Assembly: GCA_027021285.1 (NCBI GenBank)
Contig: JALUUP010000444.1
Location: 1 to 7,362 of the forward strand
Source: Bacteroidota bacterium
Lineage (GTDB): Bacteria > Bacteroidota > Ignavibacteria > SZUA-365 > JAADGX01
Reading direction: 5' to 3'
DNA length: 7,362 nt
In this document: positions 1-6,868 of the stretch, piece after piece
How the letters are laid out: each line of letters starts with the position of its first letter
Position numbering within the stretch: the stretch's first letter is position 1
Made by a program: the position numbers and the translations under genes
Notes under the pieces: model-generated
Database searches by the model: none
What the model was told of the DNA's origin: nothing
The model's input: only the letters and a program-made list of their open reading frames with translations

Positions 1-667
1 AGAATTTCCACCATTTCTTCTGGTCGGTTTCGTCCATCGCCGACCGGAGTTCATCATCGTCGAAGGCCTTGTTTCCGGAAAACGTGATCGAAGCGATCTC
101 CACTTCCGGCCCTTCATCGATCGTAATAACGAGATTCGCCCGGTTACGACCTTCTTCGACAGGAACAATCTCCGGTTTGATTTCCGCAAGGAGATACCCT
201 TTTTCCTGGTACTCTTTTTTAAGGGCGCGGACGATCTTGCTCAAGATCTGGGGACGAATGATCTGCCCCCGAATCAGGCTGACCTTGGAACGGACATCAT
301 CTTCACTCAATTCGTCGTTGCCGTTCACGATAACCGATTCAAGCCGTGGATATTCCTTGACCCGGATTGTCAGATAAATGCCGTCCGGTGTTTCCTTTGA
401 AACCACGATCTGTACGTCACTGAACATCTTCATGGTCCAGAGCCGGGTAATGGCTTTCTGGGTCTGGTCTCCGGGTAACGTGATTTGATCGCCGATGCGA
501 AGACCAGATGTGGCAATGACCATTGCGGGATCCGAGGTGATATGTCCTTCCACTGATAACCCGAGGATGCGGTAGGTCTTCGGACCGGAATCCTGGGCTA
601 TCGCGTTGCCCACATACACGGTACACAGCAAGGCAACGCAGATGGTCTTACAGACTCGTGAGAGCAT
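1..667 (-). CDS. bamA: Outer membrane protein assembly factor BamA, N-terminal part (runs off left edge)
   Basis: BamA is the Omp85-family barrel that folds and inserts outer-membrane proteins; its periplasmic POTRA repeats receive the substrates. The 222 codons visible here start with a signal peptide (hydrophobic stretch about residues 8-19, likely cut after NAIA at residue 24). They continue with POTRA 1 (about 31-105, including LWTMKMFSDVQI and a terminal LTIRVKEYP), POTRA 2 (about 106-186, with VIVNGN and ending LVITIDEGP) and the start of POTRA 3 (about 187 on, with ITFSGNKAFDDDELRSAM). The KKWWKF stretch at 217-222 resembles BamA of Bacteroidota and Chlorobi relatives. The rest of the POTRAs and the barrel lie outside the window. 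The ATG at 667-665 is chosen because it precedes the signal peptide. It lies inside the end of uppS (20-base overlap) and has no Shine-Dalgarno, so coupled translation is likely. The family call is secure; the C-terminus is simply not seen. Confidence 0.93.
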   Translation of the reverse strand, partial: MLSRVCKTICVALLCTVYVGNAIAQDSGPKTYRILGLSVEGHITSDPAMVIATSGLRIGDQITLPGDQTQKAITRLWTMKMFSDVQIVVSKETPDGIYLTIRVKEYPRLESVIVNGNDELSEDDVRSKVSLIRGQIIRPQILSKIVRALKKEYQEKGYLLAEIKPEIVPVEEGRNRANLVITIDEGPEVEIASITFSGNKAFDDDELRSAMDETDQKKWWKF

Positions 668-1508
668 CAATAGCGCTTCGTAACAAAGATGATTTTGACG
701 TGGAGGCTGCGTGCAACTGTTCGCTCACCATTCCAAATCGCCGTTCCCGTCGCTGGAAAGCCCGAATCGCATCGTACAGTGTCTTTCGACGAAACTCCGG
801 CCAGTAATTCGACACCACGAAAAACTCCGTGTACGCCAGTTGCCAGAGAAGAAAATTACTGACGCGCATTTCTCCGCTTGTACGAATGAGCAGATCGGGG
901 TCCGGAATACCGGCGGTGGAAAGATGATTTTCGATGACGGATTCGTCAATCTCACTCCATTTCAGCACGCCTTCCGCGACCTTGCGGGCGATTTGCCGCA
1001 TGGCCTGGGTCAGGTCCCACCGCCCGCTGTAACTCAACGCAAGGATCAGGGTAAGACCGGTGTTCGACGCTGTTTTCTCAACAGATTCACACAGCTCACC
1101 CCTTACTCTTTCCGGCAAACTATCCGTATCACCGATGGTGAGGAGTCGAACATTGTTTTCATGCAAGGCATCGGTTTCGTCCCGCAAAGCCTTCAAAAGC
1201 AACCGCATCAGCATGGACACCTCGTCCGGAGGACGGCGCCAGTTTTCCGTGGAAAACGCATACAACGTCAAGTAAGAAATACCAAGCTGCCCGCAGGCTT
1301 CCACGATATCCCGCACCGAATTCACACCCTGTCGATGACCGTTGATCCGATTCAGTCCCTGCTCTTTCGCCCACCGGCCATTCCCATCCATGATAATTGC
1401 GATGTGCCGGGGAATATTTCCCCGTTCCAACAAGTGTTGCTGTTCGGTTTGATCTTCAGATGACTGTTTCTTGCGTTTTGACAATGCCCGCGATCTCGCT
1501 TTATGCAA
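648..1508 (-). CDS. uppS: Isoprenyl transferase (undecaprenyl diphosphate synthase)
   Basis: This cis-prenyltransferase condenses isopentenyl diphosphate onto farnesyl diphosphate to make the C55 carrier lipid precursor for peptidoglycan and surface polysaccharides. It acts at the cytoplasmic face of the inner membrane. All family motifs are present: HIAIIMDGNGRWA (35-47, catalytic Asp41), GHRQG (57-61), TLYAFSTENWRRP (81-93), SYSGRWDL (159-166) and DPDLLIRTSGEMRVSNFLLW (203-222). Arg209, Arg215, Ser217 and Glu228 match E. coli Arg194, Arg200, Ser202 and Glu213. At 286 residues it is longer than the usual 240-255 because of a basic, hydrophilic N-terminal tail of about 30 residues. No ATG precedes the catalytic motif, so the start must be TTG: 1508 gives the longest form, while TTG at codons 9, 26 or 27 is also possible. 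None has a clear Shine-Dalgarno. A weak promoter candidate (TTGATT at 1548-1553, 17-base spacer, TAATTT at 1525-1530) lies in the 56-base gap after tpiA. bamA follows with a 20-base overlap. Confidence 0.96.
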   Translation of the reverse strand: MHKARSRALSKRKKQSSEDQTEQQHLLERGNIPRHIAIIMDGNGRWAKEQGLNRINGHRQGVNSVRDIVEACGQLGISYLTLYAFSTENWRRPPDEVSMLMRLLLKALRDETDALHENNVRLLTIGDTDSLPERVRGELCESVEKTASNTGLTLILALSYSGRWDLTQAMRQIARKVAEGVLKWSEIDESVIENHLSTAGIPDPDLLIRTSGEMRVSNFLLWQLAYTEFFVVSNYWPEFRRKTLYDAIRAFQRRERRFGMVSEQLHAASTSKSSLLRSAIDALTSL

Positions 1509-1564
1509 ACAGATACAATGAATTAAATTAGAGTATCATTGAAGGAAAATCAAGGAAATAACCA

Positions 1565-2344
1565 TCACCTCTCCCGCCCGATGGATTCGGCGGCCTGAAC
1601 GATAGCAAGGAAAGAATCAGCTTTAAGACTCGCCCCTCCAATCAACCCGCCATCCACGTCCGGCTGGTTGAGCAAATCCCCGGCGTTTTCGGGTTTCATG
1701 CTCCCACCGTACTGGATGACGAATTGGTTCGCTATCTCGTCGCCTGCGGACTCGCGCACGAGACCCCGAATTACTTCGTGTACTTCCTGCGCCTGCTCCG
1801 GCGTGGCAGTCCTTCCGGTACCGATCGCCCATACAGGTTCATAGGCAATAATGCACGTTCGAACGTGGTCGGCCCCCAACCCACTGAACGCCCCGCGCAC
1901 CTGGCGGGAAACCACCTCCACCGTGGCTCCGCTCTCCCGTTCCTCCAGTAATTCCCCCACACAGACAATTGGTCGAAGACCATGCTCCACCGCTTTTCTG
2001 ATTTTCACATTGACCAGTTCATCCGTCTCGTGAAAGTATTTCCTGCGCTCCGAGTGCCCGATGATGACATATTCGCATCCAGCAGACCGGAGCATGGCCG
2101 CGCTTATTTCACCGGTGTACGCACCCGCGTCGTGCTCATTCATGTTTTGTGCGCCGAGGGCTATTTCGGTATCACGAATGATTTCATGAACACTGTGAAG
2201 AGAAATAAAAGGAGGACACACAACCATTTGGACATGGGTCAATGTGTTTCCTTCGAGATCGCGGCACATCTCTCGCACTAATGCCTCGGCTTCACTCAAC
2301 GTCGTATTCATTTTCCAGTTACCGGCAATGATAAATGGTCTCAT
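1565..2344 (-). CDS. tpiA: Triosephosphate isomerase
   Basis: This cytoplasmic enzyme interconverts dihydroxyacetone phosphate and glyceraldehyde 3-phosphate in glycolysis and gluconeogenesis. The 259-residue product has the usual family length and every key element of the TIM barrel. Asn9 and Lys11 lie in AGNWKMN, the catalytic His97 in IIGHSERR, and the catalytic base Glu169 in AYEPVWAIGTG. The flexible loop 6 (about 170-181) and the phosphate-binding YGGS (212-215) and GGLIGGASL (232-240) are also present. The ATG at 2344 puts the first beta strand (FIIAGNW) right at the N-terminus, as expected. A weak GGATG lies a few bases upstream. It sits 86 bases after the thiolase and 56 bases before uppS, all in the same orientation, so co-transcription is plausible but unproven. 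No terminator hairpin was seen in either gap. Nothing is unusual in the protein. Confidence 0.98.
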   Translation of the reverse strand: MRPFIIAGNWKMNTTLSEAEALVREMCRDLEGNTLTHVQMVVCPPFISLHSVHEIIRDTEIALGAQNMNEHDAGAYTGEISAAMLRSAGCEYVIIGHSERRKYFHETDELVNVKIRKAVEHGLRPIVCVGELLEERESGATVEVVSRQVRGAFSGLGADHVRTCIIAYEPVWAIGTGRTATPEQAQEVHEVIRGLVRESAGDEIANQFVIQYGGSMKPENAGDLLNQPDVDGGLIGGASLKADSFLAIVQAAESIGRER

Positions 2345-2430
2345 TGTTTCATCCAGTCGTTTGGTTACTTAACATTATTGAAACCCGCGGGGCTGGCTAT
2401 ATCGCGATGTGTCTTGATCCGCCATATGGC

Positions 2431-3657
2431 TCAATAGCGTTCAAAGACAACCGCCACTCCTTGCCCCACTCCCACGCACATGGTGGCCAGGCCCAAATTC
2501 TTGTCGGTCCGTTTCATGTGGTGAAGAAGCGTAGTGGCAATGCGTGCGCCACTGCAACCCAACGGGTGGCCGAGGGCGATGGCGCCGCCGTGTGGATTGA
2601 CTTTTTGCTCGTCCAGTCCCAGCTCCCGGATGACAGCCAGGCTTTGAACGGCAAAGGCCTCGTTCAGCTCCACAACCTGAACCTGGTCCAGGGTCAAACC
2701 CGCGCGTTGCAACGCCTGCCTGGTTGCCGGCACCGGCCCTATTCCCATCGTTCGAGGATCGACGCCCGCTGTCCCTGAGCTCACAATTCGCGCCATGGGT
2801 GAAAGACCCAGTTCCCGGGCTTTCGACGCAGACATAACCACCACACCTGCCGCGCCGTCATTCAGCGATGAGGAGTTTCCGGCCGTTACGGTACCGTTCT
2901 TCCGGAATGCCGGTTTCAACTTGCGCAATTTTTCCATGGTGGTGTCCGCGCGGGGTTGCTCGTCACGCGCAACGGTGACCGGATCACCTTTGCGACGGGG
3001 AATGACGACGGGTCGAATCTCTTCGTCGAAGACGCCCGTGTCGCGCGCTTCCACCGCCTTTCGGTGACTTTCCAGCGCAAACATGTCCTGGTCCTCGCGA
3101 CTGATTGCGAACTTCTCGTACAAATTTTCCGCCGTCTCACCCATGGATTCCAGGGGAAATTGTGCCTCCAACCGCGGGTTCGGATACCTCCAACCCAGGG
3201 CCGTGTCATAGGCAACCAAATTGCCGAAAGGGACGCGGTCCCCCGTATGCTTGGGCACGGAATACGGTGCACGCGACATGCTTTCCACTCCGGCAACAAC
3301 GACGATATCCGCTTCGCCGCACCGGACCTGGTACGCGGCCTGCATGATGCCTGTCAAACTGGACGCGCATAAACGGTTCACCGTAATGGCCGGTACACTG
3401 ACCGGGAATCCCGCCAGAAGTGTCGCCATACGTGCTACGTTGCGGTTATCTTCGCCCGCCTGGTTGGCACAACCAACGATGACTTCATCGATAAGACTGG
3501 TGTCCAGCGACAGGTCATCGGCGAGTGCGCGTAACACGTGAGCGGCCAGGTCGTCGGGACGAACATCTTTAAGCGCGCCGCCGTACCTCCCGATGGGTGT
3601 GCGCAACGCGTGTACCACAACTGGCTGGCGATCGGGATCACTGGTAAGAATATTCAT
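2431..3657 (-). CDS. Thiolase (acetyl-CoA acyltransferase, PcaF-like)
   Basis: Type I/II thiolases cleave 3-oxoacyl-CoA with CoA to release acetyl-CoA, or run in reverse to condense two acetyl-CoA. From the ATG at 3657 the product is 408 residues, normal for the family. Catalytic residues are all present: the nucleophile Cys97 in VNRLCASSL, NEAFA near 332-336, His364 in GGAIALGHPLGCSGAR and Cys394 in MCVGVGQG. The stretches GCANQAGEDNRNVARMA, GVESMSRAPY and DTALGWRYPNP resemble 3-oxoadipyl-CoA thiolases (PcaF/PaaJ). No aromatic-degradation genes are nearby, however, so the true substrate may be acetoacetyl-CoA or a fatty-acid intermediate; I therefore give no symbol. The nucleophile motif has CASS where CASG or CGSG is common, still within the family's tolerated variation. 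A TTG at 3678 would add seven residues, but the ATG is preferred because it fits the family N-terminus. Neither start has a good Shine-Dalgarno. The gene begins 103 bases downstream of tRNA-Phe. Confidence 0.93.
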   Translation of the reverse strand: MNILTSDPDRQPVVVHALRTPIGRYGGALKDVRPDDLAAHVLRALADDLSLDTSLIDEVIVGCANQAGEDNRNVARMATLLAGFPVSVPAITVNRLCASSLTGIMQAAYQVRCGEADIVVVAGVESMSRAPYSVPKHTGDRVPFGNLVAYDTALGWRYPNPRLEAQFPLESMGETAENLYEKFAISREDQDMFALESHRKAVEARDTGVFDEEIRPVVIPRRKGDPVTVARDEQPRADTTMEKLRKLKPAFRKNGTVTAGNSSSLNDGAAGVVVMSASKARELGLSPMARIVSSGTAGVDPRTMGIGPVPATRQALQRAGLTLDQVQVVELNEAFAVQSLAVIRELGLDEQKVNPHGGAIALGHPLGCSGARIATTLLHHMKRTDKNLGLATMCVGVGQGVAVVFERY

Positions 3658-3760
3658 GGTATCAAACGGTCGTTTCAAATGAACATGAAGAAGGGGAGAT
3701 CATCCCACGGACAATCGCCCCTCGTGTCAGCTCTGATGGCAGTGATTCATCACCGCGGTG

Positions 3761-3833
3761 TGGACAGGGACGGAATCGAACCGCCGACACATGGATTTTC
3801 AGTCCATTGCTCTACCAACTGAGCTACCTGTCC
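3761..3833 (-). tRNA. tRNA-Phe (anticodon GAA)
   Basis: The minus strand folds into a complete 73-base cloverleaf. It has a 7-bp acceptor stem GGACAGG/CCTGTCC, TA at positions 8-9, a 4-bp D stem GCTC/GAGC with loop AGTTGGTA, and an anticodon stem ATGGA/TCCAT with loop CTGAAAA. The anticodon GAA is at plus-strand 3798-3800 and reads Phe codons. The variable loop is GTGTC, and the T stem GGCGG/CCGTC (one G-T wobble) carries the loop TTCGATT. The discriminator base is A. The next bases are CAC, so the 3' CCA is not encoded and must be added by the CCA-adding enzyme. All stems pair, so it should be functional. Confidence 0.97.
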
Positions 3834-3846
3834 ATATGCCGAATCA

Positions 3847-3877
3847 TAAAGGTATTAAGCATTGAATTGAATGTCAA
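3847..3877 (-). promoter_or_regulatory. Probable promoter of tRNA-Phe
   Basis: On the minus strand a perfect -35 consensus TTGACA (3872-3877) is followed after 17 bases by TACCTT (3849-3854), part of TACCTTTA (3847-3854). The latter also resembles the TAnnTTTG -7 element described for Bacteroidota primary sigma factors, with TTG about 20 bases upstream. The predicted start of transcription lies a few bases before the mature 5' end of the tRNA at 3833, a typical arrangement. The -10 match to TATAAT alone is weak. The element overlaps the first codons of the longest reading of the divergent peptidase gene. Confidence 0.6.
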
Positions 3878-3984
3878 GTATCCCGGTCTTTATCCTGATA
3901 ATATCCGGGTATTGTTTTCTCCATGATGCAGATTTCTCCCCGTTGCAGGAGCAAGGCACGCACCGTATATTCCGGAGAGAACTG

Positions 3985-5205
3985 TTGTACCAGAAATTCA
4001 ACGGCATCTTGCACACGACTACTCGGACGCGGGTCGGACACAGGATTTTCGGCCATATCAACAATATATCGGTACCTCGTTTCGCCGGCAGCGCAGGAGA
4101 AACCAAAGCGCAAAAATATCTTCGCACGCAGCTGTACGGAGCAGGTTACGATATTCACGAGAGACAGGTACAGACCTCCTTGTTCCCCTTCGATGTACTG
4201 CCCCGCCTCATCGTTGCGGGTGTATTGTTGCTCATTCTTTCCGCGGTCGTCGTCATGCAAAGCATTCCCATCCTTGGCGTGGAATTGGCCTTTATCAGCG
4301 GACTACTCCTTCTGGGAACATCACGCTGGAGCCACATCCGCGAGGGAACGTATTCCTTTTTATCCTTCGGAACCATTAAAAGCAGAAATATCATCGCGCT
4401 CCCTCCTGCCTCGGACAGGTACCTCAACGTGGTTTTCACAGCTCACTACGATTCGAAATCACAGCTTCTCTCACGATTCTGGTTCACATGGCTCGTCCAC
4501 ATTTTCTGGGGCGCAACCTGGGCTACCGTCATCAGTTTTCCCTTGAACCTCGTCTTCGCATGGCCGTTCGAAGCCTTATTGCTCCCCGCCGGAATTGTCT
4601 TCCTGATCGGTCTTATCCTCGTTCTAAACATAACAAGGAACACCTCGCCGGGAGCTGTGGACAATGCTTCGGGCGTTGGTGTCTTGCTGGAATTGGCCTT
4701 GTCATACGCGCAACAAGTTTGTCCCGTGAACCTGGGTTTCGTTCTTCTGGGAGCCGAGGAAGCGGAACACAGCGGCACTGTTTCGCTCATGAAAGACGAA
4801 CTCTTCCGGGAACGCTTTCCATCCTCACGGACGATTATTATTAACCTCGACAGTCTTGGCACCGATGACCCCCTGTACATCATGAATCGAACCGGTATTC
4901 CTCCAATGAAAAAAAACCGGCTTCTGACACAACTTATCGTGGAGATCGGCAAGCGGTTCGGTATCGATATCAAGGAAGGGTGGCAAAACGTGGAAGCCAG
5001 CATGTCGCATGTACCAATGAATTTACACGGCTACGAGGCGGTGTCGCTTACTTCCGTCAATTTCGGCACGTCCTCGCGAGTAATCCATACGAAAGCTGAC
5101 ACTTCCGCGAATATTGATATTTCCTCGCTCGAGGTCGCGTACGCTGTTTGCCAGGAGGTTATCGATTCCCTTCCGGCTTTGAGACAAATAATTACAAAAA
5201 ACTGA
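3985..5205 (+). CDS. Membrane-anchored M28-family zinc metallopeptidase
   Basis: This is a probable di-zinc aminopeptidase or carboxypeptidase of the M28 clan; its substrate is unknown. Numbering is from a TTG at 3985 (406 residues). The N-terminal region (about 24-62) has the usual PRFAGSAGETKAQKYL lead-in. The core shows the metal ligands and catalytic residues in order: His154 and Asp156 (FTAHYDS), bridging Asp226 (PGAVDNASG), general base Glu258 and ligand Glu259 (GAEEAEHSG), Asp289 (INLDSLG) and His368 (VIHTKAD). Four hydrophobic segments are predicted at about 75-91, 94-111, 165-187 and 197-214. The second pair sits between His154 and Asp226, which is unusual. No signal peptide is seen. 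The start is uncertain. The frame is open back to an ATG at 3871 (444 residues), but that has no ribosome site and overlaps the tRNA promoter. The TTG at 3985 follows GGAGAG (3974-3979) by 5 bases, the same spacing as in the next gene. Both starts give the same catalytic protein. Confidence 0.9.
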   Translation: MYQKFNGILHTTTRTRVGHRIFGHINNISVPRFAGSAGETKAQKYLRTQLYGAGYDIHERQVQTSLFPFDVLPRLIVAGVLLLILSAVVVMQSIPILGVELAFISGLLLLGTSRWSHIREGTYSFLSFGTIKSRNIIALPPASDRYLNVVFTAHYDSKSQLLSRFWFTWLVHIFWGATWATVISFPLNLVFAWPFEALLLPAGIVFLIGLILVLNITRNTSPGAVDNASGVGVLLELALSYAQQVCPVNLGFVLLGAEEAEHSGTVSLMKDELFRERFPSSRTIIINLDSLGTDDPLYIMNRTGIPPMKKNRLLTQLIVEIGKRFGIDIKEGWQNVEASMSHVPMNLHGYEAVSLTSVNFGTSSRVIHTKADTSANIDISSLEVAYAVCQEVIDSLPALRQIITKN

Positions 5206-5213
5206 CCTGTACC

Positions 5214-5282
5214 ATGTTCCGTGAGCTGCAGAAGGCAGGATTACATCAACGTGTCACCGACATGATTCTTTCCGGAGGCTGA
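5214..5282 (+). CDS. Possible 22-codon small ORF between peptidase and lipoprotein
   Basis: Eight bases after the peptidase stop there is an ATG followed by 21 sense codons and TGA (peptide begins MFRELQKAGL and ends DMILSGG). Its stop is separated from the ATG of the lipoprotein gene at 5284 by one base, and the strong GGAGG of that gene lies inside its last codons. Ribosomes translating it could therefore re-initiate on the lipoprotein. It has no Shine-Dalgarno of its own and no recognisable family. A run of this length can occur by chance. Confidence 0.2.
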   Translation: MFRELQKAGLHQRVTDMILSGG

Positions 5283-5283
5283 A

Positions 5284-5916
5284 ATGCTGCGCAATACTTC
5301 CACCCGGTTCTTTCTTATCATTGGGCTCGCTCTTGGATTGAGCTCCTGTTCCACGCTCAGGGAAATCGAGAGCGCCATGACCAATCTCTCGCGCTGTAAA
5401 TTCAAACTTGACAGCATCGCAAATTTTTCTCTCGCCGGAATCCCGTTGAGTAACAAAGCGTCGATCTCTGATATATCTATCGCCGACGGTGTCGTGCTGG
5501 CGGGAAACTTCGCCAAGGGGAAACTCCCCGCGGCCTTCGTGCTCAACGTCGCTGCCATGAACCCGAACGACGGCACCGGCGGTTCCAAACGAACATCCGC
5601 CACACTCACCAGCTTCGCATGGACGTTGATCCTGGACAACAAAACCACGATTACCGGCAACATCGATAAACCTGTGACGATACCGGGAACGGGGCAACAG
5701 GTAATCATCCCACTGCGAATGGAGCTTGACTTGTTGGAGTTTTTCAAGAACGACAGCTACGAGACGCTCGTCAATCTTGCTCTGGCTCTCGGCGGAGTAA
5801 AAGGCTCACCGGCCAAGATCACGCTTCGTGCCCGTCCAACCATCAACACGAAATTCGGCCCCATCACGTACCCCGGAGAGATCGACATCGTTGATCGAGA
5901 GTTCAAGGCCCAGTGA
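5284..5916 (+). CDS. LEA type 2 (WHy)-like lipoprotein
   Basis: This is a predicted lipoprotein of 210 residues. The N-terminus has an Arg-containing start, a hydrophobic core (about 9-18) and a lipobox GLSSC with the lipidated Cys at 22. Ser follows at +2, so outer-membrane sorting would be expected by E. coli rules. The mature part is rich in beta strands and resembles the LEA type 2/WHy domain. Strand-rich stretches CKFKLDSIANFSLAGIPL (38-55) and FVLNVAAMNPND (85-96) are followed by FAWTLILDNKTTITGNID (111-128) and an alternating pattern around the IPGTGQQVIIPL segment. Such proteins occur widely in Bacteroidota-type bacteria, mostly without a defined function; the domain call rests on pattern recognition only. 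A strong ribosome site GGAGG (5274-5278) lies 5 bases before the ATG, which fixes the start. It probably shares a transcript with the M28 peptidase 78 bases upstream and ends before a terminator hairpin. Confidence 0.82.
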   Translation: MLRNTSTRFFLIIGLALGLSSCSTLREIESAMTNLSRCKFKLDSIANFSLAGIPLSNKASISDISIADGVVLAGNFAKGKLPAAFVLNVAAMNPNDGTGGSKRTSATLTSFAWTLILDNKTTITGNIDKPVTIPGTGQQVIIPLRMELDLLEFFKNDSYETLVNLALALGGVKGSPAKITLRARPTINTKFGPITYPGEIDIVDREFKAQ

Positions 5917-5947
5917 CGTGATATAGTTCCTCGTTGCACAAAACGAA

Positions 5948-5972
5948 AAAACCGGCCATCCGCGCCGGTTTT
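5948..5972. terminator. Bidirectional rho-independent terminator
   Basis: A 9-bp perfect inverted repeat, AAAACCGGC at 5948-5956 and GCCGGTTTT at 5964-5972, encloses a 7-base loop. On the plus strand it is followed by CTTTTT. On the minus strand the A-run before it gives TTTTTT after the stem. It sits between the convergent lipoprotein genes (stops at 5916 and 5996), so it can end transcripts from both sides. Confidence 0.9.
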
Positions 5973-5995
5973 CTTTTTCCCTACGGGTAGAAATA

Positions 5996-6868
5996 CTACT
6001 TCAGGATTTCCGCGTGTTGCTCCGGGATGATGCGTCTCGAACTGACGTACGTTCGGGCATAGTATGCTTTATTCAATGAAGTGACGGTAACCCCGCGCTT
6101 TCGCGAGGCATGGGCGAAGTACCCGTTGCCAATGTAAATACCAACGTGTGATACGGGACTTCTTCCGCGCATCGTCTTGAAAAATACCAGGTCGCCCACG
6201 GCAAGATTGTCGCGCGAGACCTTCTTTCCCATCGTAAACTGGGCGCGCGATGTACGTGGCAACCGGATTCCGAACACGCGCGAATAGACCGTACCTGTAA
6301 ACGCGCTGCAGTCGAGACCGCGGATTGCGTCCGTGCCGCCGTACCGATAACGAACCTCGAGAAGATTGACAATTTCCTGCATCAAGGTCGCGCGATCGAC
6401 TTCGTCCCGTTCCTCGCTGGGATTCAGGATCGTGCTCTTGAACGCATCCGAGGAGAGAACGTCCCCCGTGGAAATATCGTCAGTGGGAAGATCACCCTCA
6501 TAATATTGGGTGTACTCGAACTGGTCGAGGAGCTCTTCTCCATCCAGGCCGATTTCGTCCCGGGATGCCGTGCTTCGCGGACTGGTCATTTCTCCCGCAA
6601 GGGCCAAATCGGGATGTAACGACTGCCGATGACGCCGTTCAAGATCCCGTTCCTTGAGGATCGAATAGTGAGCAATGGCGGCGGGATCAAGAAGATCAGA
6701 AGATGTAACAAGACGCTGTGGAAGCTGGTGGGAGGAAAATGTCTTTGTCGCGCTCCGGAAACGTGGGACCGGTTCCAGGCTGGCGCACCCTGAAAGGATC
6801 AACACAGCGACTGCCATGATACCGATTCCTTTCACGCAGGAAGTTTTGAAGGAATTCAATTTGTTCAT
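5996..6868 (-). CDS. NlpC/P60-family lipoprotein (probable peptidoglycan endopeptidase)
   Basis: This is a predicted cell-wall hydrolase that would cut peptide bonds in peptidoglycan stems (typically D-Glu-diaminopimelate) from a lipid-anchored position in the envelope. From the ATG at 6868 it has 290 residues. There is a signal peptide with hydrophobic core about 15-26 and a lipobox LSGC with Cys28. A long polar, acidic and probably disordered linker spans about 30-160. The C-terminal NlpC/P60 domain (about 162-285) has YRYGG (174-178), nucleophile Cys187 in GLDCSAF, His241 in SHVGIYIGNG and His253 in FAHAS, the expected Cys-His-His set. No SH3 or LysM binding domain is visible, in contrast to many relatives. 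A TTG at 6874 would add two residues; the ATG is preferred. No clear Shine-Dalgarno is present. It converges on the LEA-like lipoprotein across the shared terminator. Confidence 0.94.
   Translation of the reverse strand: MNKLNSFKTSCVKGIGIMAVAVLILSGCASLEPVPRFRSATKTFSSHQLPQRLVTSSDLLDPAAIAHYSILKERDLERRHRQSLHPDLALAGEMTSPRSTASRDEIGLDGEELLDQFEYTQYYEGDLPTDDISTGDVLSSDAFKSTILNPSEERDEVDRATLMQEIVNLLEVRYRYGGTDAIRGLDCSAFTGTVYSRVFGIRLPRTSRAQFTMGKKVSRDNLAVGDLVFFKTMRGRSPVSHVGIYIGNGYFAHASRKRGVTVTSLNKAYYARTYVSSRRIIPEQHAEILK

Noticed and set aside
711..1463. 250-codon open frame on the plus strand
   Set aside because: It lies wholly antisense to uppS, which has every catalytic motif of its family; the plus-strand product shows no recognisable domain.
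2421..2430. Palindrome GCCATATGGC just after the thiolase stop
   Set aside because: It is too short and has no T-tract, so it is not a convincing terminator.
3751..3760. Perfect palindrome CACCGCGGTG directly after the tRNA 3' end
   Set aside because: A 10-base palindrome with no loop and no following T-run does not make a terminator; it could be chance.
3658..3833. tRNA gene as an integration site for a mobile element
   Set aside because: No integrase, no duplicated tRNA 3' end and no atypical genes are visible nearby in this window.
3874..4260. 128-codon minus-strand frame overlapping the start of the peptidase gene
   Set aside because: Its upstream half is antisense to the conserved M28 N-terminal region and its end overlaps the tRNA promoter; no family features. 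The C-terminal 40 residues look protein-like but this is not enough.
5241..5747. 168-codon minus-strand frame opposite the LEA-like lipoprotein
   Set aside because: The plus strand has a strong ribosome site, signal peptide and lipobox, and the terminator fits the plus gene; the antisense frame has no such support.
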